Part shown: positions 11,450 to 23,401 of the stretch, piece after piece
How the letters are laid out: each line of letters begins with the position of its first letter
How positions within the stretch are numbered: the first letter of the stretch is position 1
DNA from: Stromatinia cepivora
Taxonomy: Eukaryota > Ascomycota > Leotiomycetes > Helotiales > Sclerotiniaceae
Direction of reading: 5' to 3'
DNA length: 64,000 bases
Assembly: GCA_014898415.1 (NCBI GenBank)
Contig: RCTD01000024.1
Location: forward strand, 682,001-746,000
Notes under the pieces: model-generated
Databases searched by the model: none
Told to the model about the DNA's origin: nothing
The model's input: the letters and a program-made list of their open reading frames with translations, nothing else
Made by a program: the position numbers and the translations under genes

Positions 11450-12810
11450 TCAATTTAATTGTTTTTAATAAGCTGTTGAAGGCGATTCTTTTTCTTAATA
11501 TAATTCTGGAAATCTAATTTGTTGGTCCGATGGGTTAAGATATCGATGAAAGGGTTATCTTTTTCAAAACGGTATATAATAATAAAGTTATAATCGGCTA
11601 GAACTTTTGCTCAGCGAGTTTGTCAGGTGTTGAAAGTTTTAATAATTATGAAATATTCGAGGACCTTATAATTAATATAAACCTTGATTTTATATGGTAA
11701 ACCGGTAAGTTCTATTCTTTAATAATTAAGAAATTAAATGATTAATAATATTTCCTTATTATGAACTTTGTAGTTCAATTTAATAATAATTATGGTTTTG
11801 GAGAAATAAGCTACAGGAAATCAATCTTTATTATACTATTATAATAATATATTAACAATTACCCCATCGAATGTATCTGTTTCGAGTATATAAAGAAATC
11901 AGTAATTATAATATTGTAGGAGTGGAACAGAGATAAGCTTTTTCTTCAAGATATTGAATATATTTTGGTATACTTTATCGAATACAAACTTAACATTTAC
12001 TTTAATAAATTTATTAAAAGGTTTCATTATTATACCATAATCCTTAATAAACTATCAATAAAAATTACAAAAACCAAAAAATAATTAAATCCTTTTTACT
12101 ATTATCAGAAAGATCCAATTCTTAATTATCTCAATCTTTTCAGGATCCATCTTTATTCCTTTAATAAAGATGATAAAATCCAAATATTTGATATATATAA
12201 CATTGAATTCGCATTTCTTGAAATCCGTTTATAGACCAGCGATTTCTAATCGTTCGAAAATTAATTTAATATAAGTTTAATACTCTTTTTCGTTTTCGGA
12301 ATAGATTAGAATATCATTGAAATATATTATACAAAAGATATCTAAGTAATCGAATAAAATATCATTTATATAATATTAATAAATTACAAAATCATTTATT
12401 AATCCAAATGATACAACCTTGCATTTGTATAATCCATATCGGATTCGGAAGATAGTATACTCTTTCAAAGCAGGATCTATTTTTATACAATGGAAAACTT
12501 AACAAATATCGAATTTAATAAAGATCTTAACATCGGAAAGCCGAAAAAGCATTTCATCGATCAAAAGGAAGGGATACCGATCCTTATATATCAAGGAATT
12601 CAATAATCTGAAATCTATATAGAACTTCAAACTATTATTAGGTTTTTTAACAAATAGAATAGGTATAATATAAAGGGCTTGATTGGATTTAATGAAACTT
12701 TTATTGAAGTTATTTATAATATATTCTTTAACGATTTTCAATTGTTTTAGGGATATTTTGTAAAACAAACTATAATATAAAACTTGTTTTTCTTTGTTTT
12801 CCAATATGAT
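11450..12810 (-). pseudogene. Reverse transcriptase/RNase H remnant of gypsy copy 2
   Basis: The longest open part (12804-12499) contains KKPNNSLKFYIDFRLLN, KDRYPFLLIDEML and KIFIKFDIC, closer to a typical Ty3/gypsy RT than copy 1 (DRYPFLLIDEML against DQYSFFLIDKIL). The polymerase and RNase H parts continue downstream with stops. Confidence 0.85.
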
Positions 12811-13499
12811 TTTATAATTATAAGATCGATTAAAAAGTAAGATATTTGATTTATACTTGGAAAAAGCTTGATAATATTATCAATATTCAAATGGTATTTC
12901 AGATTCTAAATCGATTTCGGTTAGTACTTGATTGAATTTCTTTTGAACTTTTGTATTCTTGAATTCGATTAAGGCAATCAATACTTTTTTTTTGTATATC
13001 GTTTATTTTATTGAAGGTTTATTATATTATTAAATTTTTTCAAAGTAATAGTAAAGAATTTAGTTTATTTATCTCTTTTATATTCTAATTAGAATTTATC
13101 GGATTTGAGTGTATATAAATCGAGGACTTCGGACGATATACAGGGGAAGCATTTATAGATCTATAATGGTGGTGTGATTGATTGAGAAAAAGGTAAATTG
13201 AATTTGAAAGGAATCGGGATCTTTTTCTTTTCAATAAGAATCTGTATTATATTTATATTTGAAGATTCTTGTTATATATTATCAATTACAATTAATCTGT
13301 TTAGTTGTAAATCTCTTTGATTTTAATATTCCTTGAATTGATTATTTCGTCGATCAGTATTTTATTGAGTTAATCGATCGATCTTCTATTTGCAAAGGGA
13401 TAATTAGGTAATAAGGAGATTATTTGAATAGGAAATGGTATAAAGTCTCTTTTTAAACTATTTAAGATATCTATTGAAGTAATCAAACTTTGTTCGAAT

Positions 13500-13790
13500 T
13501 TCTGATAATCAAAGTCTATCTAAAATAATACTATAATTCCTTAATTCAATAATAAGGAAAGGAATAAAAGATTGTTCATGATTATCGACCATTAAATTAA
13601 GGAATATAAAATAGATAATAATATAGTCTTGTATACCATTATATTCTTTAATTTCAATTAAAGTTTTAAATAATATAATTCTTGATTTAAATATAGAAAA
13701 TAAACAAGTAAGGAATATAATATTAATAAAAACGAATTTATTTGCTTTAGAATTAATGAGTATTTTTGATTGATAAATATAACCATTTTT
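13500..13790 (-). pseudogene. Aspartic protease remnant of gypsy copy 2
   Basis: The reverse complement mirrors the protease of copy 1, ending in an E-L-R-N-Y-S-I-I-L-D-R-L segment near 13560-13510. Frame breaks are present. Confidence 0.55.
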
Positions 13791-15610
13791 CGAAAGGTTA
13801 TAGAGAAGGATAAATGTTTCTTTTTTTATAAGTTTGATTAAATCAAGAAATCTTATATCCTGTATAGCATTTAGAATAGAAATAGAATTTAAATATTTGG
13901 TTTTAAATACTTTTCTTCTTCTAAGCGGGTATTCTGTATAACTTTAGTTATAGTTTTTGGGCTGAAATCTTCTTTGGTATTCCGTATTCTTTGAATTCTT
14001 TTATTTCTTCTTATACCATCTCAATCTTATTAAGGTTATTGATACAAAACGTCGATATACATGCTACTCTAGGAAAGGAAAAGGGTAACAAGCATTTGAA
14101 GTTCGAATAATTATTAGATACAGCAAGGCCGATGTATCCGGGAGGGGTATTCCGGAATGGAAATGATTTCGGGAACATAAAGATTCCAAAATTGAAGTTA
14201 TTAAAGCTCCGAAAAGATTATAAGAAATTTATAATAATTGTTGGTTTGCAAATAGTTATAAAGGCTTCTCGATTAATACAATATTAATTTTGTTTTTGTA
14301 ATGAAACTTCATTTTGATTTATTTTAATAAATATATTCACAAGTTCTTCTATAATCTTGTAATCCTTGATAAATATTACTACCACTTGTAAAAGAAAATC
14401 GGAAATCTTTTATTCGAGATCCCTGAATAGAACTTTATCGTCGATAATCTTCATTTGGATAACAAATAATCTGAATTTTTTATACCATTCTAGAAAATTG
14501 TTATATCGAATTATATTAGATATAACCCATATTTTGTATTAAAAGTAAGTATCATTGATTTCGGTCGGGTTTCGATAAATCGCTACAAACTATTCGATCA
14601 ATTCGAATACTATGAATCAGGGCATTTGTATATAAAGAGTATGATAATATACTTATACTTTCGATTCGATTTGATCGATTATATATATACAATATTATAT
14701 TTCATTTTTAAATAATATAACATATAATTCGAATTATTCTATAACCAATAATTACCATAAATTAATTTTAAATTCAATACCATCGTTAAGTTTAGTAATA
14801 AGATTTGTAGATTTTGATATATATACATTTTATTACGAATTATAACTGATATAGGAATACAATCTTGATCGGTTAGATTAACTTTTTGAATAAAAGGATC
14901 CCTGATTATTAAATAGATTATCACTTCCTGAAAAAGAAAGAGAATCCTTAAAGGGCTTTGAGTGATCAGGTTATCTGATCGAAGTTTTCTTCCTTTGATT
15001 TCAGGATTTTCGGATTTGCTTGGATGAAGATTCTTGAATTTTGATTGAAAAAATAAAGGGAATTCCAGGTACTATTGTTAACCTGGATACCTATATAAAT
15101 ATCATTTGGGGTTTAGAAGAAGATTACACTATTGCAAAGCTTATCGTTATCATAACTTTCAATTATCGATTTTCTTCTTTCAAATTCATAATCATTGCAT
15201 AAAGATCTTGTAATTGTAATAATAATTCGAAAAGAACAATTGAACCATTAAAAACATCAGTTTCATACACTGGAATCTTCTCTTTATCAGTTTTCTTTTT
15301 TCTAATAATAATATTATCCAATCCTATATTTATATTTTCTTCAAAGGGTTATTGAAATAATTGAGGAAAAGGAAAAGGTTCTTTAGAATATACTTTCGAA
15401 AATTTGGAATATATAGAAAAAGAAGTTTGTTATATTATAAAAATGATAATATATTTCTAAAGAGATTTATCTTCATCGATTAAATCAGAATAGATCTTTT
15501 TCCTCTGGGTATAACGTTTGTAAAAGTTCACCTAAAAAGGTATTATTAAAGTAAAATATTATTTGGAAGATTATTAGATGATTGGACACTTGTAAATGAA
15601 TTATAAATAA

Positions 15611-15892
15611 TATGATGTACAAAAGCTGTAATAGAGTTGAATAAACAAGATCAATTATATTCTTTAAAATCTACAATTGAAGAATTATAATTTGTAAAGA
15701 GCGATTAGATATATATATACAAATATCCATTTGTAGGTTGCAGGGTTGTACGTAAACGTTATTAGGGTTACCATTTTACTATACTAAATTGTATGATTTG
15801 TAATGCATGCACACAGATGATCAGCTTATAAATTGATATGGGAGATAAGAGGTATCACGTGGTTAGCCTCCTGTGGTTCACGATTCGTGACA
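15611..15892 (-). repeat. 5' LTR of gypsy copy 2
   Basis: 282 bp; its transcription-start end (plus-strand right end) keeps CACGATTCGTGACA intact while its left end is mutated (TATGATGTACAAAAGC for TGTGACGCACAAGAGC). GAATT follows at 15893-15897. Confidence 0.9.
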
Positions 15893-17084
15893 GAATTATA
15901 GCAGAAATAAAGAACAAGTTCATATAACTACAAGAAAATATATTATAATACGATTTTATAAATTTTCTTATTGTTTTATTTTTATATTTCTTTATTATCC
16001 TAAACCTATTCATTATATATTTTTTAAAACCATCTTAAAAACCTAAAGATTATTTTCGATATTCATCAAATAACAAAAAACCTTTATAATATCAAAATCA
16101 AACAATTCTTTGAAGTTCGATCAAAACAATCATAAATGATGGTTCAAACAAATGAAAATACAATTAAAAAAGAAAGGATGATTTTATACAATTGATCAAA
16201 CATTAAACGAATATATACAGATTACAGAACCCAATATAATATCTATCTACGAAATCAATAATCGTATATATTACAATATCGAATTGAAATCGGAATATTT
16301 AAAGGATGAAGTAAATACGTTATCATATATTTGTACAATACTCAATGATAATAATAAAGCCTTTACTAACAAATATTCAATAATATATATATTCTGGAAA
16401 TACCTTAAATCGAAATATATCAGAGTCAATACAGTTATAATTAATATATATATAACGATGATCCAGAACTTCAAATTTCAATCCGATACCCATCCCGACA
16501 TGATTATTATCGAAATCTAGAACAAACTGAAAGAATATAAAAGGAAATTAAGGATTACAAACGAAAACTATCAATTAGTATATTAAGATATTATCTTGTT
16601 CTTGGTTTTAATATATAATCTTTTAATCGATTATTAAGAAGTAATAAATATATTGGATATCCAAATCAGTTTTAGTATCGACGATAAGATCAAACATTTA
16701 CAGATTAAGGAATTTCGTTTTAAGGATGGATCAAAACAAGTGCAAATCGTAAAAGAATTTAGGTATATTTTTCGATATTAAAAATCAGATTTCGAAACCC
16801 TAAATAATATTTGTGATTTATATTAAAAGAAAGGTTATTATATATAAGATTATTTGTATTTAATATAAACCAATAAACTTTTTTATAATTACCTTTGTCA
16901 TCAAAAAAGAAAAAGATCATCAAATCCGAAGAAGGTTTATTTCAATAAGAAAGACTAAATACACTCTATTAATAATATCTTTGAATCAGACTCCGATATT
17001 AAGGATATAATAAAGGAAGATTACAATTTAACAAAGAAGACTATTAATAAAACTTCCCCTAACAAATAATATACTAATATAAAT

Positions 17085-17450
17085 GCTTTTTTATATATAT
17101 CTGATCAATCTTTATTATTCAAATTAATAAACCCTATTGCTAAACAAAAGATAAAGGTTAATAAAGAAGTAATGTATTATTGCTATTAAGGTTTAATGAA
17201 TATAATATATAAAGATGATTTTAAGATACTATTTTCAAATATATTATATATACTAGGGCTAAGAGTAAACTTGCTATCAGGAAAAAGGATCTGCGAAATA
17301 GGGTTGCAAAAGAAATTCAATTCTTATTATATATATTTCAAAAAGAATAATAAAAAAGTTATCCGTATTAGAATATAAGATGAAATATATATGATTTCAT
17401 ATATAACCAAAGGATACAAGGATACAGCTCTCTATTCGAGTATATATTAA
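17085..17450 (+). pseudogene. Protease/gag-pre-integrase region of the copia element
   Basis: The frame reads ILYILGLRVNLLSGKRICEI followed by a G-L-Q-K-K-F-N-S-Y-Y region. This is the L-Y-x-P-G-L-x-x-N-L-L-S motif that follows the protease in copia polyproteins, degraded by transitions and stops. Confidence 0.7.
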
Positions 17451-17559
17451 AATGATTAAAAAAAAGGCTTTTCTTTAGAGATAATCGATAGCATCAAAGA
17501 TACCGATAATGAATTAATATTCAAAAAGAAAAAGAGATATCTATTATAGTATCGAATAT

Positions 17560-18510
17560 TCAATCATTTAGATCCAAACAAAATCAAGAATTTATATAAA
17601 ATATCCAATATAATCAAACCAATAAAGGTTCTAATTGAATTAGATATTTATAAAGTATATATACTCATTAAAATGACCAATTATATTCCGAAGCAATTGA
17701 GTCTACATAAATCAAAGAGATTCGAACTTATACATTTCGATATTGCAAAACCATTCCCAAAATCGATTCGAAGGAATTGTTATTTCATATTGATCATCAA
17801 TAGTTATACAAAAATAAATTGAATTAGATTATTTAAATAAAAAAACGATACAATTCAAATATTGAAAATTTAGAAAAAGGAGATGGAATTGATTATTAAA
17901 GAAAAGATCATTATAGCCAGAACTAACAATACACCAGAACTTTTATAAGCTATTTGTGAATAGTCATCAAATATATAATCCGAAATTATAACAATTACCT
18001 CTTTATATCAAAACGAACCTGCAAAACAGAATATAAGGATTGCAGAGACAAATATAAGAGCAATATTAAAAGAAACTGAATTATTATTAAAGTTTTGAAA
18101 CGAAATTATAAAACATAATATTTATATCAGGAATCGTATTAATATTGATCTTAATATAAATAGAATAAATCGATCCCCTACAAAAGCTTTTATAGATACA
18201 GTACCAGATATAGAGATATACAAAGTCTAGGGAAGCAAATATTACGTTTATATCAATCCCAAGATTATTCCGAAAAGACAAAAATATAACAAGTTGCAGA
18301 ATACTTCGAAAATTGATATATTCCTAAGATACTCAAAAGTTACGAATAAACATATCAAAATATATTCTTCAGAATTAAACTATACATTTCGATCAAACAA
18401 AATAATTATAGATAAATCTTATCAAAAAGGAGATTTGGATCTTAAATTAAAAAATTGTGAATTAAATCTACAAGGAATTAAGAATATAAAACCAGATCGA
18501 AGATCTTATA
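17560..18510 (+). pseudogene. Integrase region of the copia element
   Basis: Recognisable blocks in order: a decayed zinc finger (HLDPNKIKNLYK ... C/Y-x-x-x-K-M-T), the catalytic-core start RFELIHFDIAKPFPKSIRRN, YFILIINSYTK, then ARTNNTPELL (second Asp now Asn), a region corresponding to Q-N-G-x-A-E-R, and the copia-specific tail S-K-Y-Y-V-Y-I-N-P with YTFRSNKIIID near 18385-18420. The 206-codon open frame starting at 18294 covers the C-terminal part and the linker to RT. Confidence 0.85.
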
Positions 18511-18989
18511 ATAAACCAGCAGCAAACAAAGCATCTTCTTCATCTTCAATATTAAACGCGATACCTGTATCACCTTCATTCCAAGCATTCTCTCCAGTAG
18601 ATATTATATTGAGTTCAGTGATTATACTAAGCACCCCAATTATCGAATTGAAATCAAGTAAATTAGATATATTAATACTAATATATAATGAAGATGAAGA
18701 TAGTAATATCCAAAAAACAAATCAAGAATCTTTTTTCAAAGATACTTTAAATATCGAATCCATTATTCCAAAAATTCCAATCCAAGAATCAATTTCTATA
18801 GATTTTGAATCTATATCAAAAGCAAAATTTAAGATTATCTTAAATTTTGTTAACAAATCCATTTCAGTAGAATCAAAAAGCAAAATAAATCCACAATTAT
18901 CTGAAATTGAATAAAAGAATATAATAGACCTTAAAAACAAACCTTCAAGATATTTAATACAAAAACGAAAAAGAGATATAGAGTAAAAT

Positions 18990-20110
18990 CCTAAAAAAGA
19001 ATGGGAAAACAAGATTATAAGGGTATTAATTGTAATATCTATATAGATCAAAATTCAAGAAAGTATAGAATATATTATAATTACAATCCCAATCATTTAT
19101 AAGATGAATTCTTATATCAAAAACAAAATCATTTCAGATTTCATAATTTCGTTGATAAATATAAATAATACAAAAGATATAATATATCCGGCCGAAAAAG
19201 TTCTGGGAATTAAAATATTAAGAATTTATAAGGAAACAATATCGAATCGAGAATACTCTGAAAAATGAAAGGAAGTTATTCAAAAGGAAATTATATTTTT
19301 GATTCAAAATGGTACTTGAGAAGAATATATACTTTCTAAAGGAAATAATCTGGTTTCGATGAAATAGATATTTATAGTTAAGATAAAGGATAACAAAATA
19401 GAACGATTCAAGATAAGGTTAATAACTTAAAGATTTAATTAGGTATTAAAAAAAGATTATAATGAAATATTTGTATTAATAATAAAGCTAGATATATTTA
19501 AACTATTCCTAATTATCATTGTAAAGGAAAATTTGGAATGTTTATATTTCGATATCAAAAATGCCTTTATTGAATCATATTTAAAGAAAAAAATCTATCT
19601 CGAATTATTCTAAAGTATCAAAGTCGAAAAAGGATATATATTACGAGTTTTACAAAATCTATATAATTTGAAGCAAACTAAAAGGGACTGGAATTTATTA
19701 TTAAAGAAAGAACTTTTAGATATAGATTTTATACAAAATTTAATAGATCTATATTTGTATATATCCAAAGATTATAATATAATATTATTAATATATATCG
19801 ACGATATCGTTATTACATTGTATATATTATTGTAAATCATTTGGTTCAATGAAAAGCTATCAATTTATTTTAACACCAAGAATCTAAAAAAGATTAGTAA
19901 AATCCTAGATATTAAAGTTATTCACAATAAAAAAGTATATATATTAATTATAAACCAAAAAGAATATCTTAATATTATATTAATCAAATATGATATTATA
20001 TATAAACAATATCAAGTCAAGAAACTATCAATAATGGATTATACCCATTTCCGGCCAGCAATCGATTATAATGAATTAGTAGATGTGAATGAATATCAAT
20101 AACGAATAGG
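18990..20110 (+). pseudogene. Reverse transcriptase region of the copia element
   Basis: Copia RT blocks are present: CLYFDIKNAFIESYLKKKIY (for D-V-x-x-A-F-L-x-G-x-L-x-E-x-I-Y), LQNLYNLKQTKRDWN, and an intact YIDD polymerase motif at 19794-19805 within LLIYIDDIVIT. Stops interrupt it, for example before IKVEKGYILR. Confidence 0.88.
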
Positions 20111-20319
20111 AAGTATGATTTATTCAATGATATATATTCGATTAGATATAGCATTCTCAGTTGAAAAACTTTTATAATTTATGGCAAAATCAGCAAAACA
20201 TTATATTATAACTTTGAAGAATTTGATATGATATTTATGATCAATAATCAAATAGAAACTATAATTCAGGCCAAAGGGAATACAATTTGATATCTGTAAA
20301 GAATATAATATATCTGATA

Positions 20320-20790
20320 ATATAATAAAGGTATATACAAATACAGATTGGATTAATGATAAATATAACCAGAAAAATGTTTCAGGGGGAATTGTAATAT
20401 TTTATAAAGGTTCTATATTATGGGTTAATAAGAAACAAATATCTATAATTATCTCTAATACAGAATCAGAATATATTGTGATGGTAATATTTATCAAATA
20501 AGGAAAATAGATTATACAAATACTCAAAGATCTATTCAGATTAAATTATATTGAAAAGAACAGAAATACAATTCAAATATTTAATAACAATCAGGGTGCT
20601 TTAATTTTAACCAAGAATCTATATTTGTATAAACAATCCAAATATATAGATATTAATTATCACTTTATTAAGGATTTGATAAAAAAGGAGAAAATCGTTA
20701 TTAGTTATATCAATATATATAATATAATTATTAACGAAATGATGAAACCTTATGCAAGGATTGTTTTCGAAAGATTCAAGAAAATGCTAG
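20320..20790 (+). pseudogene. RNase H region of the copia element
   Basis: The frame contains VYTNTDWINDKYNQKNVSGG (the Y-x-D-A-D-W-A-x-D block), ISIIISNTESEYIVMV (S-T-x-E-A-E-Y), and SKYIDINYHFIKDLI (the S-K-H-I-D-I-x-x-H-F-x-R end motif). The catalytic Asp and Glu positions are partly preserved, but stops make it non-coding. Confidence 0.82.
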
Positions 20791-20836
20791 GATTAGTAGC
20801 CTAAAAGGATCGAATAGGATATCCTCAATAAAGGAG

Positions 20837-21002
20837 TATTGGAAATAAAGCTATCATAAGATTAGAATTGAGGTCATATGATCATTGTAGTATACAGATC
20901 ATATTTAGGGATAACCTCAATTCTATTCCTACTAGAATTATAGATCCTTAGTTCAACCTACATAATCAACAATACTACTACTTCCTGCACCAAAAGTTAA
21001 CA
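20837..21002 (+). repeat. 3' LTR of the copia element
   Basis: 166 bp, TATTGGAAATAAAGC to CCAAAAGTTAACA, preceded by a purine-rich AATAAAGGAG tract and followed by the AAAAG duplication (21003-21007). Confidence 0.88.
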
Positions 21003-23401
21003 AAAAGGTTGATAATCAAATTCAATATAATGAATATCAAAATAGGGGAAATTCTAATAAGGAATCATCTATTAATCAATATTATAATAAATATAGAAAG
21101 ATTGATTATAATTCAAGAATTTGTTAAAATAGTATAATAGATCCTAAATTATTAGATTCTTGATAATTTCAATCAATTGATTTAATTGTTGTTAAATAAT
21201 ATAGATTTGAAATGATAAATTGAGGTAAAAATGGCCTGCTCGGTGATATGGCCCGCTCGCTGATAAACCATGTTAATTATAATTCTATATCCCTATTCCA
21301 ATTTACTAAATAACTATATACCTCTATAAATAAACAAATAAATAACAATTAAAATCCTATATCCTCTATCCCATGTCCCATTTACTCTCTCTCGACTTTC
21401 CATTTTCAACTTTCAACTCTCAGCTTCTACTTTTACCCTTTTAAATCATCATCATCTATTCATCTATTCATCTATTCATTCATCTCAACCCAGCCCAACC
21501 ACTTCTAAAACTCTCATCTTTTATCTCTTATTATTTTATTTCATTCAATATTCATTTATTCATTCTCTTTCATTTTCATTTAAAGGATATACTTACTATC
21601 TAGATATTTGCAAGTCTTTTGAAGTTTTTAAATCGCTTGAATTACTTAAATCGTTTAAAACGTTCGAAACGGTTGAATCTTTTCTTCTTTACAACAATAC
21701 AAGAATCTAATAATACAATAATATTAAAATACTAACCTTCTTTATTAATATCTCTAGAATTCCAAACTGATATAATTTATTAGTCCCCCTTTCTACTCCA
21801 TATCCTATATTCTATATCCGAGGAATCAAAGATTAAAAATTAATAATTAGAGAAAAAGTAATAAATAAACAAGTAGTATTTATCTTTTCTAATATATAAA
21901 TCAGAATCTATTTTATATATGTCGGAATATGAATCACGTGCATGGTAAGGATGGTAAGGATCACGTGCCCACCAGTGTTCGCACTAGTGCCTCGGCACGT
22001 ACCATTATATAGCTCCTCACCTTCCATAGATTCTAGCTCTTCAGGCAAATCAAAACGTGTTAACCAAAAGAGTTCAATACGTTCGTTGATAAGCTTCACT
22101 TCCCCATATACAGTTGTCCCGACAATATAATTCAGCTAGATATTCTTTATTATTTAAACTCTCTTTTCGACCTTTTTACTACAACTACAACTACACCTCA
22201 AACTCAATTCAAACCCCAATCCTCAAACCCCAATCATCTACAACCCAACTCATCCCATCATACCTAATTAAACCCCAATCACCTGCACTCTCCCTTCTCC
22301 TTCTCCTCCCTCCTCCCCCCCAATCAATTCCCCAATAAACCACCCTTCAAACCCCAATCTCAAACCCCCTTTCCCCAATAAATCATCTTTCAAATCCCAA
22401 CCATCTCCGCACACCCTCCCCCTCCAAAACAAACCACAATCATCTGATCTGCACTCTCTCAAACCCCAATCAACAAACCCCAAACAAAAACCCCAATCTC
22501 AATCTCAATCTCAATCTCAATCTCAATCTCAATCTCAATCTCAAACCACAATCATCCACACCCCCCTTCCTCTCTCGCCTCCAAACAAACCATCTTCAAA
22601 ACCATCCTCCAATCCCAACCATCTACAACCCAACTCACCCCATCATACCTAATCAAACCTAACCAAACCCCAACAATCCACACCCCCCTTCCTCCCTTTC
22701 TTCCTCGCCCTCCCTCTCCCCCTCCCCCTCAAAACAAACCCAAAACAAACCATCAAATAAAAATCTTAAAATTATAATCCATCTAATAGTTTCGTAGTTT
22801 TATAGTTTTATAGTTTAGATATATAAATAGCAATACTCGAGTACAGATACATAGATAAATAAATCATCATTTCTATTCCATTTCATCCCTTTCTTTTCAA
22901 AGATTTGTATCTCCCATTCTTCTTTTTTCTTGGAATTTTTCGAGATTCGTTGTATCTGTTATATCATATCATATCATTCATTATTCGTTATTCATAAATC
23001 ATTATAAAATACAGTATTTGTTTGCTTCCTCGCTTTGTTACCTTTTTGCTTCCAAATATCAAACATCAAAAGTCCAGAACCATCGCTCATTCTCATATAA
23101 TCGTAATCATCATCATCGTAAATCATTCCATACATGCAGACATCTTCGAGTCAAATCAAGCCCACACCATCAGACTAAATCACCACCCACCCCGATCGAC
23201 CCAGCTCAATAATATCCATCGTTAGCTCAGCCATAACTCCTCCTATTACCCCTCCTAGTCCTCTCATCATATGCTGTTAGTCTCTACCAGCCATTATTCC
23301 TATCACCATCCCTATCCCTAGGATTTATATCTCGACTCCTAACCGAATCTCTTCTTCCCCTTTCACTTCTCCCATCCCTATCCCTCTCCCTCTCACCCTT
23401 A
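21003..23401. other. Gene-free transition from the transposon nest; C-rich strand-asymmetric DNA
   Basis: AT-rich remnant to about 21230, then normal-composition DNA with TC/CT-rich stretches (21360-21560) and, from about 22190 to 22740, strongly C-rich, G-poor sequence made of repeats of AAACCCCAATC type. Open frames here (for example 22114-22338) are proline/serine low-complexity products of that bias and are not supported as genes. Confidence 0.6.
22494..22543. repeat. (CAATCT)n microsatellite
   Basis: About eight tandem copies of the hexamer CAATCT within the C-rich spacer. Confidence 0.9.

Larger units (their letters stand above)
8862..15892 (-). mobile_element. Ty3/gypsy LTR retrotransposon (chromodomain type), copy 2, degraded, nested in copia
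   Basis: A 7,031-bp element of the same family as 1118-8161 but on the minus strand, with 282-bp LTRs (8862-9143 and 15611-15892) and GAATT duplications at 8857-8861 and 15893-15897. On the plus strand its 3' LTR is followed by CTACCCCCCCCTTT, the reverse of the purine tract, fixing the orientation. Reading down from 15610 the order is gag-like region, protease (about 13790-13500), RT/RNase H (about 12810-11450), integrase (about 11160-10140), chromodomain (about 10085-9880). The insertion interrupts the copia leader, so this copy is younger than the copia element. Confidence 0.92.
8175..21002 (+). mobile_element. Ty1/copia LTR retrotransposon, degraded, split by a nested gypsy insertion
   Basis: Two 166-bp LTRs (8175-8340 and 20837-21002), both recognisable as TRTTGGAAAT...RTTAACA, are flanked by identical 5-bp duplications AAAAG (8170-8174 and 21003-21007). 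The gypsy copy at 8862-15892, with its own GAATT duplication, sits inside the leader; removing it and one duplication leaves a 5,792-bp element. Coding order is copia-like: gag, protease/pre-integrase, integrase, RT, RNase H. All frames carry multiple stops. It lies three bases from the duplication of gypsy copy 1. Confidence 0.9.

Noticed and set aside
18294..18914. 206-codon open frame as a host gene
   Set aside because: Its N-terminal half is the C-terminal copia integrase block and it lies inside the copia element; it is a surviving piece of polyprotein.
1..21002. Centromere
   Set aside because: AT-rich RIPed retrotransposons fit a centromere, but the same is true of other heterochromatin, and nothing in the sequence distinguishes them; CENP-A ChIP would be needed.
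22114..22338. Proline-rich small protein
   Set aside because: Lies in the C-rich repeat region; low complexity and no conserved pattern.
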